DNA from: Oryzihumus sp036391795
Lineage (GTDB): Bacteria; Actinomycetota; Actinomycetes; Actinomycetales; Dermatophilaceae
Length of the DNA stretch: 12,199 nucleotides
Assembly: GCF_036391795.1 (NCBI RefSeq)
Contig: NZ_DASVZH010000258.1
Coordinates: forward strand, 1-12,199
Direction: 5' to 3'
Made by a program: the position numbers and the translations under genes. Each line of letters begins with the position of its first letter. The stretch's first letter is position 1. Shown here in pieces: positions 1 through 7,401 of this stretch. The notes beneath the pieces were generated by a model, which did not search any database, had not been told where the DNA came from, and saw only the letters and a program-made list of their open reading frames with translations.

Positions 1-372
1 GACGTCGAGCAGCCGGCACGGCGTGCCGTTGATGGCGTACTCGGACCCGCCGTTGCGGAACATCGTCCGCGCGATGGTGACCTCGGTGTAGTCGATCGGC
101 AGGGCACCGTCGGTGTTGTCGATGGTCAGCGTCACCTCGGCCCGGCCGAGCGGCGGGCGCCCGGCGGTGCCGGCGAAGATGACGTCCTCCATCTTGCCGC
201 CGCGCAGGCTCTTGGCCCCCTGCTCCCCCATCACCCACGCGAGCGCGTCGACCACATTGGACTTGCCGGAGCCGTTGGGGCCCACGATGCAGGTGATGCC
301 GGGTTCGAGCCGCATCGACGTCGCGGAGGCGAAGGACTTGAAGCCCCGCAGGGTCAGGCTCTTGACGTACAC
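1..372 (-). CDS. smc: Chromosome segregation ATPase Smc, N-terminal part (cut by window edge)
   Basis: Only the first 124 codons are present; the gene runs off the left edge. The translation opens VYVKSLTLRGFKSFASAT and contains the Walker A loop GPNGSGKSN followed by VVDALAWVMGEQGAKSLRGG, the hallmark N-terminal head of bacterial Smc. Smc dimers with ScpA/ScpB load near parS sites and compact and segregate the chromosome; the hinge, coiled coils and C-terminal half of the ATPase are outside the window. The GTG at 370-372 is chosen because the protein begins where Smc proteins normally begin and because a good Shine-Dalgarno sequence (AGAGGAG, complement of 383-389) lies 10 bases upstream. 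It is the last gene in a minus-strand series after a small coiled-coil gene, with a 94-base gap that may hold its own promoter. Confidence 0.97.
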   Translation of the reverse strand, partial: MYVKSLTLRGFKSFASATSMRLEPGITCIVGPNGSGKSNVVDALAWVMGEQGAKSLRGGKMEDVIFAGTAGRPPLGRAEVTLTIDNTDGALPIDYTEVTIARTMFRNGGSEYAINGTPCRLLDV

Positions 373-410
373 GAGCGATGGGCTCCTCTAACCGGTGGTG
401 AACTCGGCCA

Positions 411-438
411 ACCATACCGGCGGGGAACCCCGTGTCCG
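411..438 (-). promoter_or_regulatory. Possible smc promoter
   Basis: Read on the minus strand, TATGGT (411-416) fits the actinobacterial -10 pattern TAnnnT, and CGGACA (433-438) 16 bases upstream matches four bases of TTGACA. Initiation near 404 would give a leader of about 30 bases containing the smc Shine-Dalgarno sequence. It is a weak match found by eye, and smc could equally be read through from the upstream small gene. Confidence 0.3.
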
Positions 439-441
439 GGG
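428..441. other. Small hairpin between the coiled-coil gene and smc
   Basis: CCCCG (428-432) and CGGGG (437-441) form a perfect 5-bp stem around the tetraloop TGTC, 26 bases past the stop of the small coiled-coil gene. There is no T-run, so it could be a weak actinobacterial-type terminator or just chance; it overlaps the putative smc -35 box. Confidence 0.25.
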
Positions 442-466
442 AACTGGGTGAACTGGGAGCCGGCCC

Positions 467-649
467 CTAGCTGACCGGCTCGGGGACGGCCAGCTCCTGC
501 TCGCGCAAGTTGTCGCGAAGCCGGTCGTTGTCGCTCTGCAGGTGCTCGATCAGGGTCTCGAGGTCACGCACGCGGGTCCGCAGACGCGCCGCCTCGAGCA
601 CGAGGCGATCGTCCCGGAAAGCGCGCTGACCCAGCAGGGCCTTGGCCAT
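467..649 (-). CDS. Small coiled-coil protein next to smc (60 aa, unknown function)
   Basis: The 60-residue product starts MAKALLGQRAFRDDRLVLEA and is then a nearly continuous charged helix with heptad-like leucine spacing (RLRTRVRDLETLIEHLQSDNDRLR), ending in VPEPVS. It has no signal peptide, membrane segment or catalytic motif, so it is expected to be a cytosolic coiled coil that may dimerise. The ATG at 647-649 is chosen because GGAG sits six bases upstream and because I recall small proteins beginning MAKALLG beside smc in other actinobacteria such as Streptomyces; that recollection was not checked. A longer reading of the same frame extends upstream without a plausible start site and is not supported. 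Its position directly before smc suggests, but does not prove, a link to chromosome organisation. Function unknown. Confidence 0.8.
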   Translation of the reverse strand: MAKALLGQRAFRDDRLVLEAARLRTRVRDLETLIEHLQSDNDRLRDNLREQELAVPEPVS

Positions 650-666
650 ACCAACTCCGACAGGAT

Positions 667-684
667 CCTTCGCGCGTGCGAAGG
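667..684. terminator. Hairpin between acylphosphatase and small coiled-coil gene
   Basis: CCTTCGC (667-673) pairs perfectly with GCGAAGG (678-684) around the four-base loop GCGT. It lies about 108 bases beyond the acylphosphatase stop and only 17 bases before the next start codon. Without a T-run it may be a U-less terminator of the M3-acyP transcript, or a leader hairpin of the small gene placed next to its ribosome binding site. Confidence 0.4.
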
Positions 685-731
685 GCGATGGATGGGGTCC
701 GGGGACTGCGACCGACGCTGCCCCCGCGACC

Positions 732-760
732 AGAGTGACACCGCCATCGCCGCAGGTCAA
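732..760 (-). promoter_or_regulatory. Probable promoter of the small coiled-coil gene
   Basis: On the minus strand TTGACC (755-760) is separated by 17 bases from CACTCT (732-737), a five-out-of-six -35 box and a -10 box keeping the important second A and last T. Transcription would start near 725 and give a leader of about 75 bases carrying the 667-684 hairpin. Predicted by eye. Confidence 0.45.
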
Positions 761-791
761 CGCCACGCACCCCCGGCGGGCGGTCACCCAC

Positions 792-1069
792 TCACCGCTC
801 GACGAACCCGGAGACCCCCTCACGCGGCATACCGTGCTGGACCGCGACCGAGTCCACCCGGCCCGGCCGGCGATGCCGGCTGGGGGTCTCGCGCAGCAGC
901 GTCTCCAGCCTGGCGACCGCCTCCTCACTGCCCTGGACGACTACCTCCACCCGCCCGTCGGCGGTGTTGCGGGCGTGGCCGACCAGACCGAGCTCGAGCG
1001 CCCGGGCGCGGGTCCACCAGCGGAACCCGACGCCCTGCACCTGCCCGCGCACGAACATCACCGCACGGA

Positions 1070-1073
<4 letters not shown>
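792..1073 (-). CDS. acyP: Acylphosphatase
   Basis: The 93-residue protein has the usual size of the family and carries both active-site signatures: GQVQGVGFR (residues 10-18) with the phosphate-binding Arg18, and the NTADGRVEV segment with the catalytic Asn36. The enzyme hydrolyses carboxyl-phosphate bonds such as acetyl phosphate or 1,3-bisphosphoglycerate in the cytosol. Its ATG (1071-1073) overlaps the TGA stop of the upstream M3 peptidase gene as ATGA, so the two are very probably translationally coupled. An acylphosphatase next to smc is common in actinobacteria (Mycobacterium has the same pair). The C-terminus (HGMPREGVSGFVER) is typical, so the gene appears complete. Confidence 0.95.
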
Positions 1074-3010
<1,937 letters not shown>

Positions 3011-3016
3011 CCCCGC

Positions 3017-3022
3017 ACGATA
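3017..3022 (-). promoter_or_regulatory. Predicted leaderless -10 box of the M3 peptidase gene
   Basis: TATCGT on the minus strand fits TAnnnT and ends exactly six bases before the GTG at 3010, the spacing expected if transcription begins at the start codon. No Shine-Dalgarno sequence is present upstream of that GTG, which supports a leaderless message. No convincing -35 box was found. Confidence 0.45.
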
Positions 3023-3027
3023 ACCAC

Positions 3028-3044
3028 GCCGCCTCGACGGCGGC
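3028..3044. terminator. Hairpin after mutM
   Basis: GCCGCC (3028-3033) and GGCGGC (3039-3044) form a perfect 6-bp G/C stem with loop TCGAC, starting 18 bases past the mutM stop. There is no T-run. It probably separates mutM from the M3 gene, whose -10 box follows five bases later. Confidence 0.38.
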
Positions 3045-3062
3045 ACCAGCCGCGGGTGCGTG

Positions 3063-3953
3063 TCAGCGACGCGGTCGCGGACGGGGCTGGCACCGGGGGC
3101 AGGAGTAGGACGAGCGGTTCATGAACGCCTCCCGCCGGATCGGGGTGCCGCAGCGCGGGCACGGCCGGCCCTCCTGCCCGTAGGCGGCCAGGCTGCGGTC
3201 GAAGTAGCCGGAGGCGCCGTTGACGTTGACGTACAACGCGTCGAAGCTCGTGCCGCCCTGCCCGAGCGCCTCGGTCATGACGTCGCGGGCGTGGTCCAGC
3301 AGCCGGCCAAGCGCGGGACGGGTCAGGGAGGCCGCCTCCCGCTCGCCGTGCACCTGCGCGCGCCACAGCGCCTCGTCGGCGTAGATGTTGCCCACCCCGG
3401 AGACCAGTCCCTGGTCCAGCAGGGCCCGCTTCACGCCGGTATGCCGTGCCTTCAGCCGTGCGACGACGGCCCCCTGGTCGTAGGCCGGCTCGAGCGGGTC
3501 GGGGGCGATGTGCGTGATGGTGGAGGGCACGCCCCAGGGGCGTGGCACGGAGGCGAGGTCTGGCACGAGGTCCGCGAGCGCCATGCCGCCGAAGGTGCGC
3601 TGGTCGACGAAGCGCAGCTGAGGGCCGTCGTCGTGGAAGTCGAAGGTGGCGTGCAGGTGCTTCTCACGCGGGGCGTCGGCGGGCTCGACGAGCAGCTGGC
3701 CGCTCATGCCGAGGTGGACGATGAGGCCCTGGCGGTGGCCGTCGGGGGCGGTGAGGACGAGCCAGAGGTACTTGCCGCGCCGCTCCGCCGCCTCGACGGT
3801 GTTGTCGGTGAGCCGCGCCGCGAGGTCGACCGGGCCGGGCAGGTGCCGGCGGGCGACCCGGGCGCCGAGGAACGCCGCGGAGTCGATGCGGCGGCCGACG
3901 ACGTGGTCGGCCAGGCCGCGACGGACAACCTCGACCTCGGGGAGCTCAGGCAT
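3063..3953 (-). CDS. mutM: Formamidopyrimidine-DNA glycosylase (Fpg/MutM)
   Basis: The 296-residue protein begins MPELPEVEVVRRGL, giving after Met removal the catalytic N-terminal proline and adjacent glutamate of Fpg. The conserved lysine lies in RGKYLWL, the helix-two-turn-helix contains GVGNIYADEALW, and the C-terminus carries a complete zinc finger (CPRCG then CPRC, with the DNA-contacting Arg just before them). It excises 8-oxoguanine and ring-opened purines and nicks the DNA by beta,delta-elimination. The start is fixed at the ATG 3951-3953 because Pro2 must follow Met; a reading from 4001 adds a proline-rich stretch that would destroy the active site. The ATG lies inside the end of rnc (8-base overlap), so translation is probably coupled. 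The C-terminal tail PRPRPRR is short and basic. Confidence 0.97.
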   Translation of the reverse strand: MPELPEVEVVRRGLADHVVGRRIDSAAFLGARVARRHLPGPVDLAARLTDNTVEAAERRGKYLWLVLTAPDGHRQGLIVHLGMSGQLLVEPADAPREKHLHATFDFHDDGPQLRFVDQRTFGGMALADLVPDLASVPRPWGVPSTITHIAPDPLEPAYDQGAVVARLKARHTGVKRALLDQGLVSGVGNIYADEALWRAQVHGEREAASLTRPALGRLLDHARDVMTEALGQGGTSFDALYVNVNGASGYFDRSLAAYGQEGRPCPRCGTPIRREAFMNRSSYSCPRCQPRPRPRR

Positions 3954-4722
3954 CCACGGGGGCAGCGGGGCGCGCGGTCCGGGCGGCCTCGGCGCGGGCA
4001 CTCAGCTCGGTCCACGCGCGCTCGGCGGCCTTCTGCTCGGCCTCCTTCTTGCTGCGCCCGACCCCTTCGCCGAGGGTCTCCTCGCCGATCACGGCCCGCG
4101 CGGTGAAGACCTTCTCGTGGTCGGGGCCCTCCTCGGTCACGCGGTACTCGGGCACGCCGAGGCCGGTGGAGGCGGTGAGCTCCTGCAGGCTGGTCTTCCA
4201 GTCCAGGCCGGCGCCGAGGCTGGCCGAGGACTTCATCAGCGGGTCGAGCAGGTGGTGCACGAACGTGCTGGCGGCCTCGAGCCCGGCGGAGAGGTAGACG
4301 GTGCCGATGACCGCCTCCATCGTGTCGGCGAGGATCGAGGCCTTGTCGCGGCCGCCGGTGCTCTCCTCACCACGCCCGAGCAGGAGGTAGTCACCGAGCC
4401 CGAGGGTCCGGGCGACGTCAGCCAGGGCACGCATGTTGACCACCGCGGCCCGCAGCTTGGCCAGCTGGCCCTCGGGCAGGTCGGGGTGGTCGGCGTAGAG
4501 CGTGTCGGTGACGACGAGGCCGAGCACGGAGTCCCCGAGGAACTCCAGGCGCTCGTTGTGGGGAAGGCCGCCGTTCTCGTACGCATAGGACCGGTGGGTC
4601 AGCGCACGCAGAAGCAGCGGCTCGTCGATCTCCGCACCGACCACTCCGAGGAGGTGGTCGGCGAGGTCGTCGACGGGCCGCTGCGTCGCGCCGTCCCCCT
4701 TCGGGGGCTGGGACGAAGTCAC
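3946..4722 (-). CDS. rnc: Ribonuclease III
   Basis: The 258-residue product has the two expected domains. The nuclease domain (about residues 18-165) carries the signature NERLEFLGDSVL with metal-binding Glu60 and Asp64, and the second pair Asp133 and Glu136 in ILADTMEAVIG. The double-stranded RNA-binding domain (about 172-242) contains GRSKKEAEQKAAERAW. RNase III cuts double-stranded RNA, including the stems that release 16S and 23S rRNA. The GTG at 4720-4722 lies 16 bases after the rpmF stop; no strong Shine-Dalgarno is visible, so re-initiation from rpmF is likely. Its 3' end overlaps the mutM start by 8 bases. The yceD-rpmF-rnc-mutM order is conserved in actinobacteria. Confidence 0.97.
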   Translation of the reverse strand: MTSSQPPKGDGATQRPVDDLADHLLGVVGAEIDEPLLLRALTHRSYAYENGGLPHNERLEFLGDSVLGLVVTDTLYADHPDLPEGQLAKLRAAVVNMRALADVARTLGLGDYLLLGRGEESTGGRDKASILADTMEAVIGTVYLSAGLEAASTFVHHLLDPLMKSSASLGAGLDWKTSLQELTASTGLGVPEYRVTEEGPDHEKVFTARAVIGEETLGEGVGRSKKEAEQKAAERAWTELSARAEAARTARPAAPVDA

Positions 4723-4738
4723 GCGTTGGCGGGGCTGG

Positions 4739-4933
4739 TCAGCCCTGGTGCTCGGTGCGCTCCGCGACGCCGTAGTGGCGACCGGCGTAGGTACCGCAGG
4801 AGGGGCACGCGATGTGCGGCTGCTTGGGGGCAGAGCACTGCGGGCACGCGGTCAGCGTGGTCGCCGTCGTCTTCCAGTTCGCGCGACGCGAACGGGTGTT
4901 GGAGCGCGACGTCTTCCGCTTCGGGACAGCCAC
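4739..4933 (-). CDS. rpmF: 50S ribosomal protein L32
   Basis: This 64-residue basic protein begins MAVPKRKTSRSNTRSRRANW, the typical L32 opening, and keeps a full zinc ribbon: Cys30 and Cys33 (CPQC), Cys43 and Cys46 (CPSC). It is therefore the zinc-binding form of L32 rather than the cysteine-free form made by some actinobacteria under zinc shortage. The start is the GTG at 4931-4933, preceded by a clear AAGGA site inside the last codons of yceD; only one base separates it from the yceD stop, so the pair is co-translated. Confidence 0.97.
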   Translation of the reverse strand: MAVPKRKTSRSNTRSRRANWKTTATTLTACPQCSAPKQPHIACPSCGTYAGRHYGVAERTEHQG

Positions 4934-4934
4934 G

Positions 4935-5510
4935 TCAGTTCCTTCTCTCTTCGGTACCGCTGTTGGTCAAGTTCTGCAGAGCCGCCCACCGGGGGTCGAG
5001 CGTCTCGTGGTGGTGGTCCGGATCGTCCGCGAGATGCGCCCCGCACTCGGGGCACAGTCCCGGGCAGTCCTCCCGGCACACCGGCTGGAACGGCAGGGCA
5101 GGCACCACTGCGTCCCGGAGCACGGGCTCGAGGTCGAGCAGGTCGCCCACGAGCACGAGCTCATCGTCATCGTCGTCCGCAGAGGCCACCTCGTGGTGGT
5201 GCTGCGCCCGATCGGCGTAGGCGAACAGCTCCTGGAAGGTCACGTCCAGCTCTTCGCTGACCGGATCCAGGCACCGCACGCAGGCGCCGGTCGCCGTGGC
5301 TCGGGCCGAACCGGTGACGAGGACACCCTCCACGACCGACTCCATGCGCAGCTCCAGCTCGACCGGCTGGCCGGGCTGCACCGCGATGACGTCGCTGCCC
5401 AGGTCTGCCGGGGCCTCGACGGTGCGAGACAGCTTCGCCATGGAACCCGGTCGGCGGCCGACCTCCTTGGTGTCGAACACCAGGGGTTGGCGCGGGTCGA
5501 GTCGGTCCAT
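4935..5510 (-). CDS. YceD/DUF177 family protein, partner gene of rpmF
   Basis: The 191-residue protein matches the YceD (DUF177) family: a beta-rich N-terminal region, the CVRCLDPV motif (Cys77, Cys80), a central acidic stretch (ADDDDDE) and a cysteine cluster CREDCPGLCPECGAHL (Cys145, 149, 153, 156) that resembles a metal site. The family is nearly always next to rpmF and is implicated in 23S rRNA or ribosome accumulation in bacteria and chloroplasts; its biochemical role is not settled. The ATG at 5508-5510 is preceded by CGGAG at close spacing. A second Met at residue 24 is possible, but the conserved family region appears to begin earlier. It heads the block yceD-rpmF-rnc-mutM and has a promoter-like element upstream. 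Confidence 0.9.
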   Translation of the reverse strand: MDRLDPRQPLVFDTKEVGRRPGSMAKLSRTVEAPADLGSDVIAVQPGQPVELELRMESVVEGVLVTGSARATATGACVRCLDPVSEELDVTFQELFAYADRAQHHHEVASADDDDDELVLVGDLLDLEPVLRDAVVPALPFQPVCREDCPGLCPECGAHLADDPDHHHETLDPRWAALQNLTNSGTEERRN

Positions 5511-5595
5511 GGCTCCGTTGCGTGCAGTTGGTCCGGTGGCGCGTCTGCGTCACAGGCTCAGCCCTCTTCCGCGCACGGACGAGGACCGACGCATG

Positions 5596-5625
5596 AGGTT
5601 ACCGGAGGGAGGACCGCGCACCCAA
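5596..5625 (-). promoter_or_regulatory. Probable promoter of the yceD-rpmF-rnc-mutM block
   Basis: On the minus strand TTGGGT (5620-5625) and TAACCT (5596-5601) are 18 bases apart, giving recognisable -35 and -10 boxes. Initiation near 5589 would produce a leader of about 80 bases before yceD. The element starts immediately past the sepIVA-like stop codon, so this 123-base gap probably both ends one unit and begins the next. Confidence 0.5.
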
Positions 5626-5633
5626 ATGCGGTG

Positions 5634-6194
5634 CTAGTGCGCGTGCCGCATCGCGTCCAGCCCGGGGCCGAGGTCAACGGTGGCCGGGTCGTGGGCCAGG
5701 GGCGCGTCGTCGTCCTCGTCGGCTACACCGAGCCGGGCCAGGTCGGCCTCCCGGCGCGCGGCCAGGCGCTCCCGGCCGTTGCCCACCTGCGCCGCGAGCT
5801 GGCCCAGCACCACCTCGAACTCGCCGAGCTTGCGGTCGACGTAGTCGTCGGCGTCGCTGAGCAGGCGGCTGGCCTCGGCGCGGGCGTCCTCCACGACGGT
5901 CGCGGCACGCTCCCGGGCGGCGACCAGCACCTCGGTCTGTTCCAGCAGCTGCTCCCGCTCGGCGTGGGCGGCACGGAGCAGGTCATGCGCCTGCGCCTCG
6001 CCCGAGGCGACGATGGCGTCCCGGTCGCTGAGCAGCGCGTCGGCGTGGTCGAGGTCGGCCGGCAGGGCCGCCCGGAGCCGGTCGAGGTCCTCGAGCAGCT
6101 CGGCCCGGTTGACCAGGCACGAGGCCGACATCGGCATGGCCTTGGCCTCGCGCACGGTGGCGGTGATGTGCTCCAGCAGGTCCTGGACGTCCAA
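5634..6194 (-). CDS. sepIVA: SepIVA-like DivIVA-family coiled-coil protein
   Basis: The 186-residue protein starts MDVQDLLEHITATVREAKAM and resembles mycobacterial SepIVA (Rv2927c) at both ends: the N-terminal EAKAMPMSASCLVNRAELLEDLDRL pattern (compare the EARGVPM...PRGDVLE type), and the C-terminal DADDYVDRKLGEFEVVLGQL segment. The middle is coiled coil (about residues 50-130). SepIVA is an essential septation factor in mycobacteria that also affects cell envelope growth. I use TTG at 6192-6194 because AGGGAG lies seven bases upstream and it follows the coaD stop by two bases; the next in-frame Met would remove conserved residues. At 186 residues it is shorter than the roughly 245 of the mycobacterial protein, mostly in the coil. 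Neighbours match Mycobacterium, where the same gene precedes yceD and rnc. The symbol is by similarity. Confidence 0.8.
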   Translation of the reverse strand: MDVQDLLEHITATVREAKAMPMSASCLVNRAELLEDLDRLRAALPADLDHADALLSDRDAIVASGEAQAHDLLRAAHAEREQLLEQTEVLVAARERAATVVEDARAEASRLLSDADDYVDRKLGEFEVVLGQLAAQVGNGRERLAARREADLARLGVADEDDDAPLAHDPATVDLGPGLDAMRHAH

Positions 6195-6196
6195 CG

Positions 6197-6697
6197 TCAG
6201 CTCCCTTCGGCCGGGCGCAGGCGCGCGAGCAGCGCGGCCCGGGTCTCGTCGTCGACCAGGCCGGTGATGTCGCCACCCAGGGCGGCGACCTCCTTGACCA
6301 GCGAGCTCGACACGTGCTCGAAACGCGGGTCCCCCGGCAGGAACACGGTCTCGACCCCGGTCAGGTGGCGGTTCATCAGCGCCATCGGCAGCTCGTAGGC
6401 GAAGTCGGTGCCGCTGCGCAGCCCCTTGACGATGGCCTGGGCGCCGAGGTCGCGGCAGACGTCGACCAGCAGCGTGTTGGCGTAGGCCTCGATGCGCAGG
6501 TTGGGCACGTCGGCCAGCGCGGCCTTGAGCAGCTGCAGCCGCTGCTCGACGGGCAACGTGCCGCTCTTGGCGGGGTTGTGCAGGACCGCCACGACGACCT
6601 CGTCGTACAGGGCGGCCGCCCGGGAGATGACATCGACGTGTCCGACCGTCACGGGGTCGTAGGACCCGGGGCAGACGCAGCGGCGCACAGTGCTCAC
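6197..6697 (-). CDS. coaD: Phosphopantetheine adenylyltransferase
   Basis: The 166-residue protein contains the nucleotidyltransferase signature GSYDPVTVGHVDVI (TVGH at residues 17-20), the RSGTDFAYELPMALMNR substrate-binding segment and the HVSSSLVKEVA motif near the C-terminus, all diagnostic of CoaD. It transfers AMP from ATP to 4'-phosphopantetheine to make dephospho-CoA, the penultimate step of CoA synthesis. The GTG at 6695-6697 has no Shine-Dalgarno but lies six bases after a TAGGTT box, suggesting a leaderless message; the next GTG, three codons later, is an alternative. The gene ends two bases before the sepIVA-like start, so these two are co-transcribed. Confidence 0.96.
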   Translation of the reverse strand: MSTVRRCVCPGSYDPVTVGHVDVISRAAALYDEVVVAVLHNPAKSGTLPVEQRLQLLKAALADVPNLRIEAYANTLLVDVCRDLGAQAIVKGLRSGTDFAYELPMALMNRHLTGVETVFLPGDPRFEHVSSSLVKEVAALGGDITGLVDDETRAALLARLRPAEGS

Positions 6698-6703
6698 GGT
6701 TCG

Positions 6704-6730
6704 AACCTAGCAGCGGACCCGGAGCGCCAA
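6704..6730 (-). promoter_or_regulatory. Predicted leaderless promoter of coaD
   Basis: TAGGTT (6704-6709, minus strand) matches TAnnnT and ends six bases before the coaD GTG. A candidate -35, TTGGCG (6725-6730), lies 15 bases further up, slightly short of the usual 16-18, and falls exactly in the loop of the hairpin at 6715-6746. Confidence 0.48.
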
Positions 6731-6746
6731 GAGGCACTCCGGGTCC
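6715..6746. terminator. Strong hairpin between the HHE gene and coaD
   Basis: GGACCCGGAG (6715-6724) and CTCCGGGTCC (6737-6746) form a perfect 10-bp stem with a 12-base loop, starting 45 bases past the HHE stop codon. It is the strongest inverted repeat I see in the window. There is no T-run after it in either direction, as is common for high-GC actinobacterial terminators. It most likely ends the HHE transcript. Confidence 0.55.
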
Positions 6747-6754
6747 ACCCGCCG

Positions 6755-6762
6755 GTATGCCG
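6755..6762 (+). repeat. Repeated octamer GTATGCCG (intergenic copy of six)
   Basis: This octamer occurs here between genes and also at 3439-3446 and 10226-10233 on the plus strand, and at 825-832, 7827-7834 and 11359-11366 on the minus strand. Three copies (825, 3439, 6755) extend to CGGTATGCCG. Coding copies fall in different reading frames. Function unknown; see the findings. Confidence 0.6.
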
Positions 6763-6791
6763 TGTGCTTGCCGGCCGGGGGCGGCCCGACC

Positions 6792-7343
6792 TCACTCGTC
6801 CTCGTCGTCCCCCAGCTTGCCCTCGCGGGCGGCCTCCTGCACGATCCGGCGCACGTTGGCCACCGACCCGGGGTCCTCGTCGAGCAGGGCGTTGCGGGCA
6901 GCGGCGAACGAGGCGCCCAGCTCCGCCCGGACCGCCTCGGAGACGTCGGTGCGGGCCGGGTTGAGGATGGTCTGCTCCTCCTCGCCGATGTGGTGCATCA
7001 GGGCCTTCTGCAGCTCCTCGACCGCGTCGTCGAACTTCTGGGTGTCGGTGGCCTTGCACTCCAGGAGCGCCAGCAGCTTCTCGTTGCCCTCGGCGTGCTC
7101 GTGCTCGCCGTGCTCGGCCTCGTGGTCGCCGATCGCGTCCTTGCGGACGAGCTTGGGGTAGACCTCCTGCTCCTCGGCCTCGCCGTGGGCGATGAGCACG
7201 TCGGCGAGCGCCGTGCGGGCGGCCTCGCGGTCGGCGGTGGCGTCGCGCAGCTGGCGGAGCAGGTCCTCGAACAGCCGGTGGTCCTCGAGGATGAGCTCGA
7301 CGACGTCGCCCGCGGTGGGGCGGGGAAGGTAGAGGTTCGTCAT
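6792..7343 (-). CDS. Hemerythrin-like HHE domain protein
   Basis: The 183-residue protein is mostly alpha-helical and shows the spaced His/Glu ligands of the HHE cation-binding (hemerythrin) fold: His22 (ILEDHRLFE), His53 and Glu57 (IAHGEAEEQEVY), a His/Glu-rich stretch (HEAEHGEHEHAEGNE, about 74-88), and His117/His118 with Glu122 (LMHHIGEEEQ). Such proteins bind a di-iron centre and are linked to oxygen, NO or redox sensing and iron handling; which applies here cannot be told. The C-terminus is acidic (LGDDEDE). The ATG at 7341-7343 gives the normal family opening; the longer upstream reading is antisense-like and overlaps rsmD. The gene separates rsmD from coaD, which are neighbours in many bacteria, and has its own promoter-like element and a strong downstream hairpin, so it is probably a separate transcription unit. 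Confidence 0.88.
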   Translation of the reverse strand: MTNLYLPRPTAGDVVELILEDHRLFEDLLRQLRDATADREAARTALADVLIAHGEAEEQEVYPKLVRKDAIGDHEAEHGEHEHAEGNEKLLALLECKATDTQKFDDAVEELQKALMHHIGEEEQTILNPARTDVSEAVRAELGASFAAARNALLDEDPGSVANVRRIVQEAAREGKLGDDEDE

Positions 7344-7349
7344 GGGCCC

Positions 7350-7377
7350 AGCATGACCCAGCGCCCGTCGGCGGCAA
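7350..7377 (-). promoter_or_regulatory. Possible promoter of the HHE gene
   Basis: On the minus strand TTGCCG (7372-7377) and CATGCT (7350-7355) are 16 bases apart, and the -10-like box ends six bases before the ATG, again suggesting a leaderless or near-leaderless start. The -10 lacks the first T of TAnnnT, so the call is tentative. Confidence 0.35.
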
Positions 7378-7378
7378 C

Positions 7379-7391
7379 CGCGTGGCACGCG
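7379..7391. promoter_or_regulatory. Perfect palindrome upstream of the HHE gene
   Basis: CGCGTG (7379-7384), a central G, then CACGCG (7386-7391) form a perfect odd-length palindrome one base upstream of the putative -35 box and 10 bases past the rsmD stop. It could be an operator for a dimeric regulator; its one-base centre makes it a poor terminator hairpin. Confidence 0.3.
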
Positions 7392-7401
7392 CCTGCCGGG
7401 C

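Noticed and set aside
441..456. Direct repeat AACTGGG twice near the end of the small coiled-coil gene
   Set aside because: Only 7 bases, two copies, no further unit; not enough for a repeat element or binding-site array.
3954..4001. N-terminal extension of mutM from an upstream start
   Set aside because: It would put 16 proline-rich residues before the catalytic Pro2 and lies wholly inside rnc.
5618..5634. 5-bp stem GCACC/GGTGC overlapping the sepIVA-like stop codon
   Set aside because: Short stem with a 7-base loop, no T-run, and it overlaps the probable yceD -35 box; likely chance at this G+C content.
4812..6398. Plus-strand open frame of 528 codons opposite rpmF, yceD, the sepIVA-like gene and coaD
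   Set aside because: It is the antisense shadow of four well-supported genes and crosses their intergenic gaps without any domain.
6773..6786. 5-bp stem GGCCG/CGGCC just after the HHE stop codon
   Set aside because: Expected often by chance in such G/C-rich sequence; the 10-bp stem at 6715-6746 is a far better terminator.
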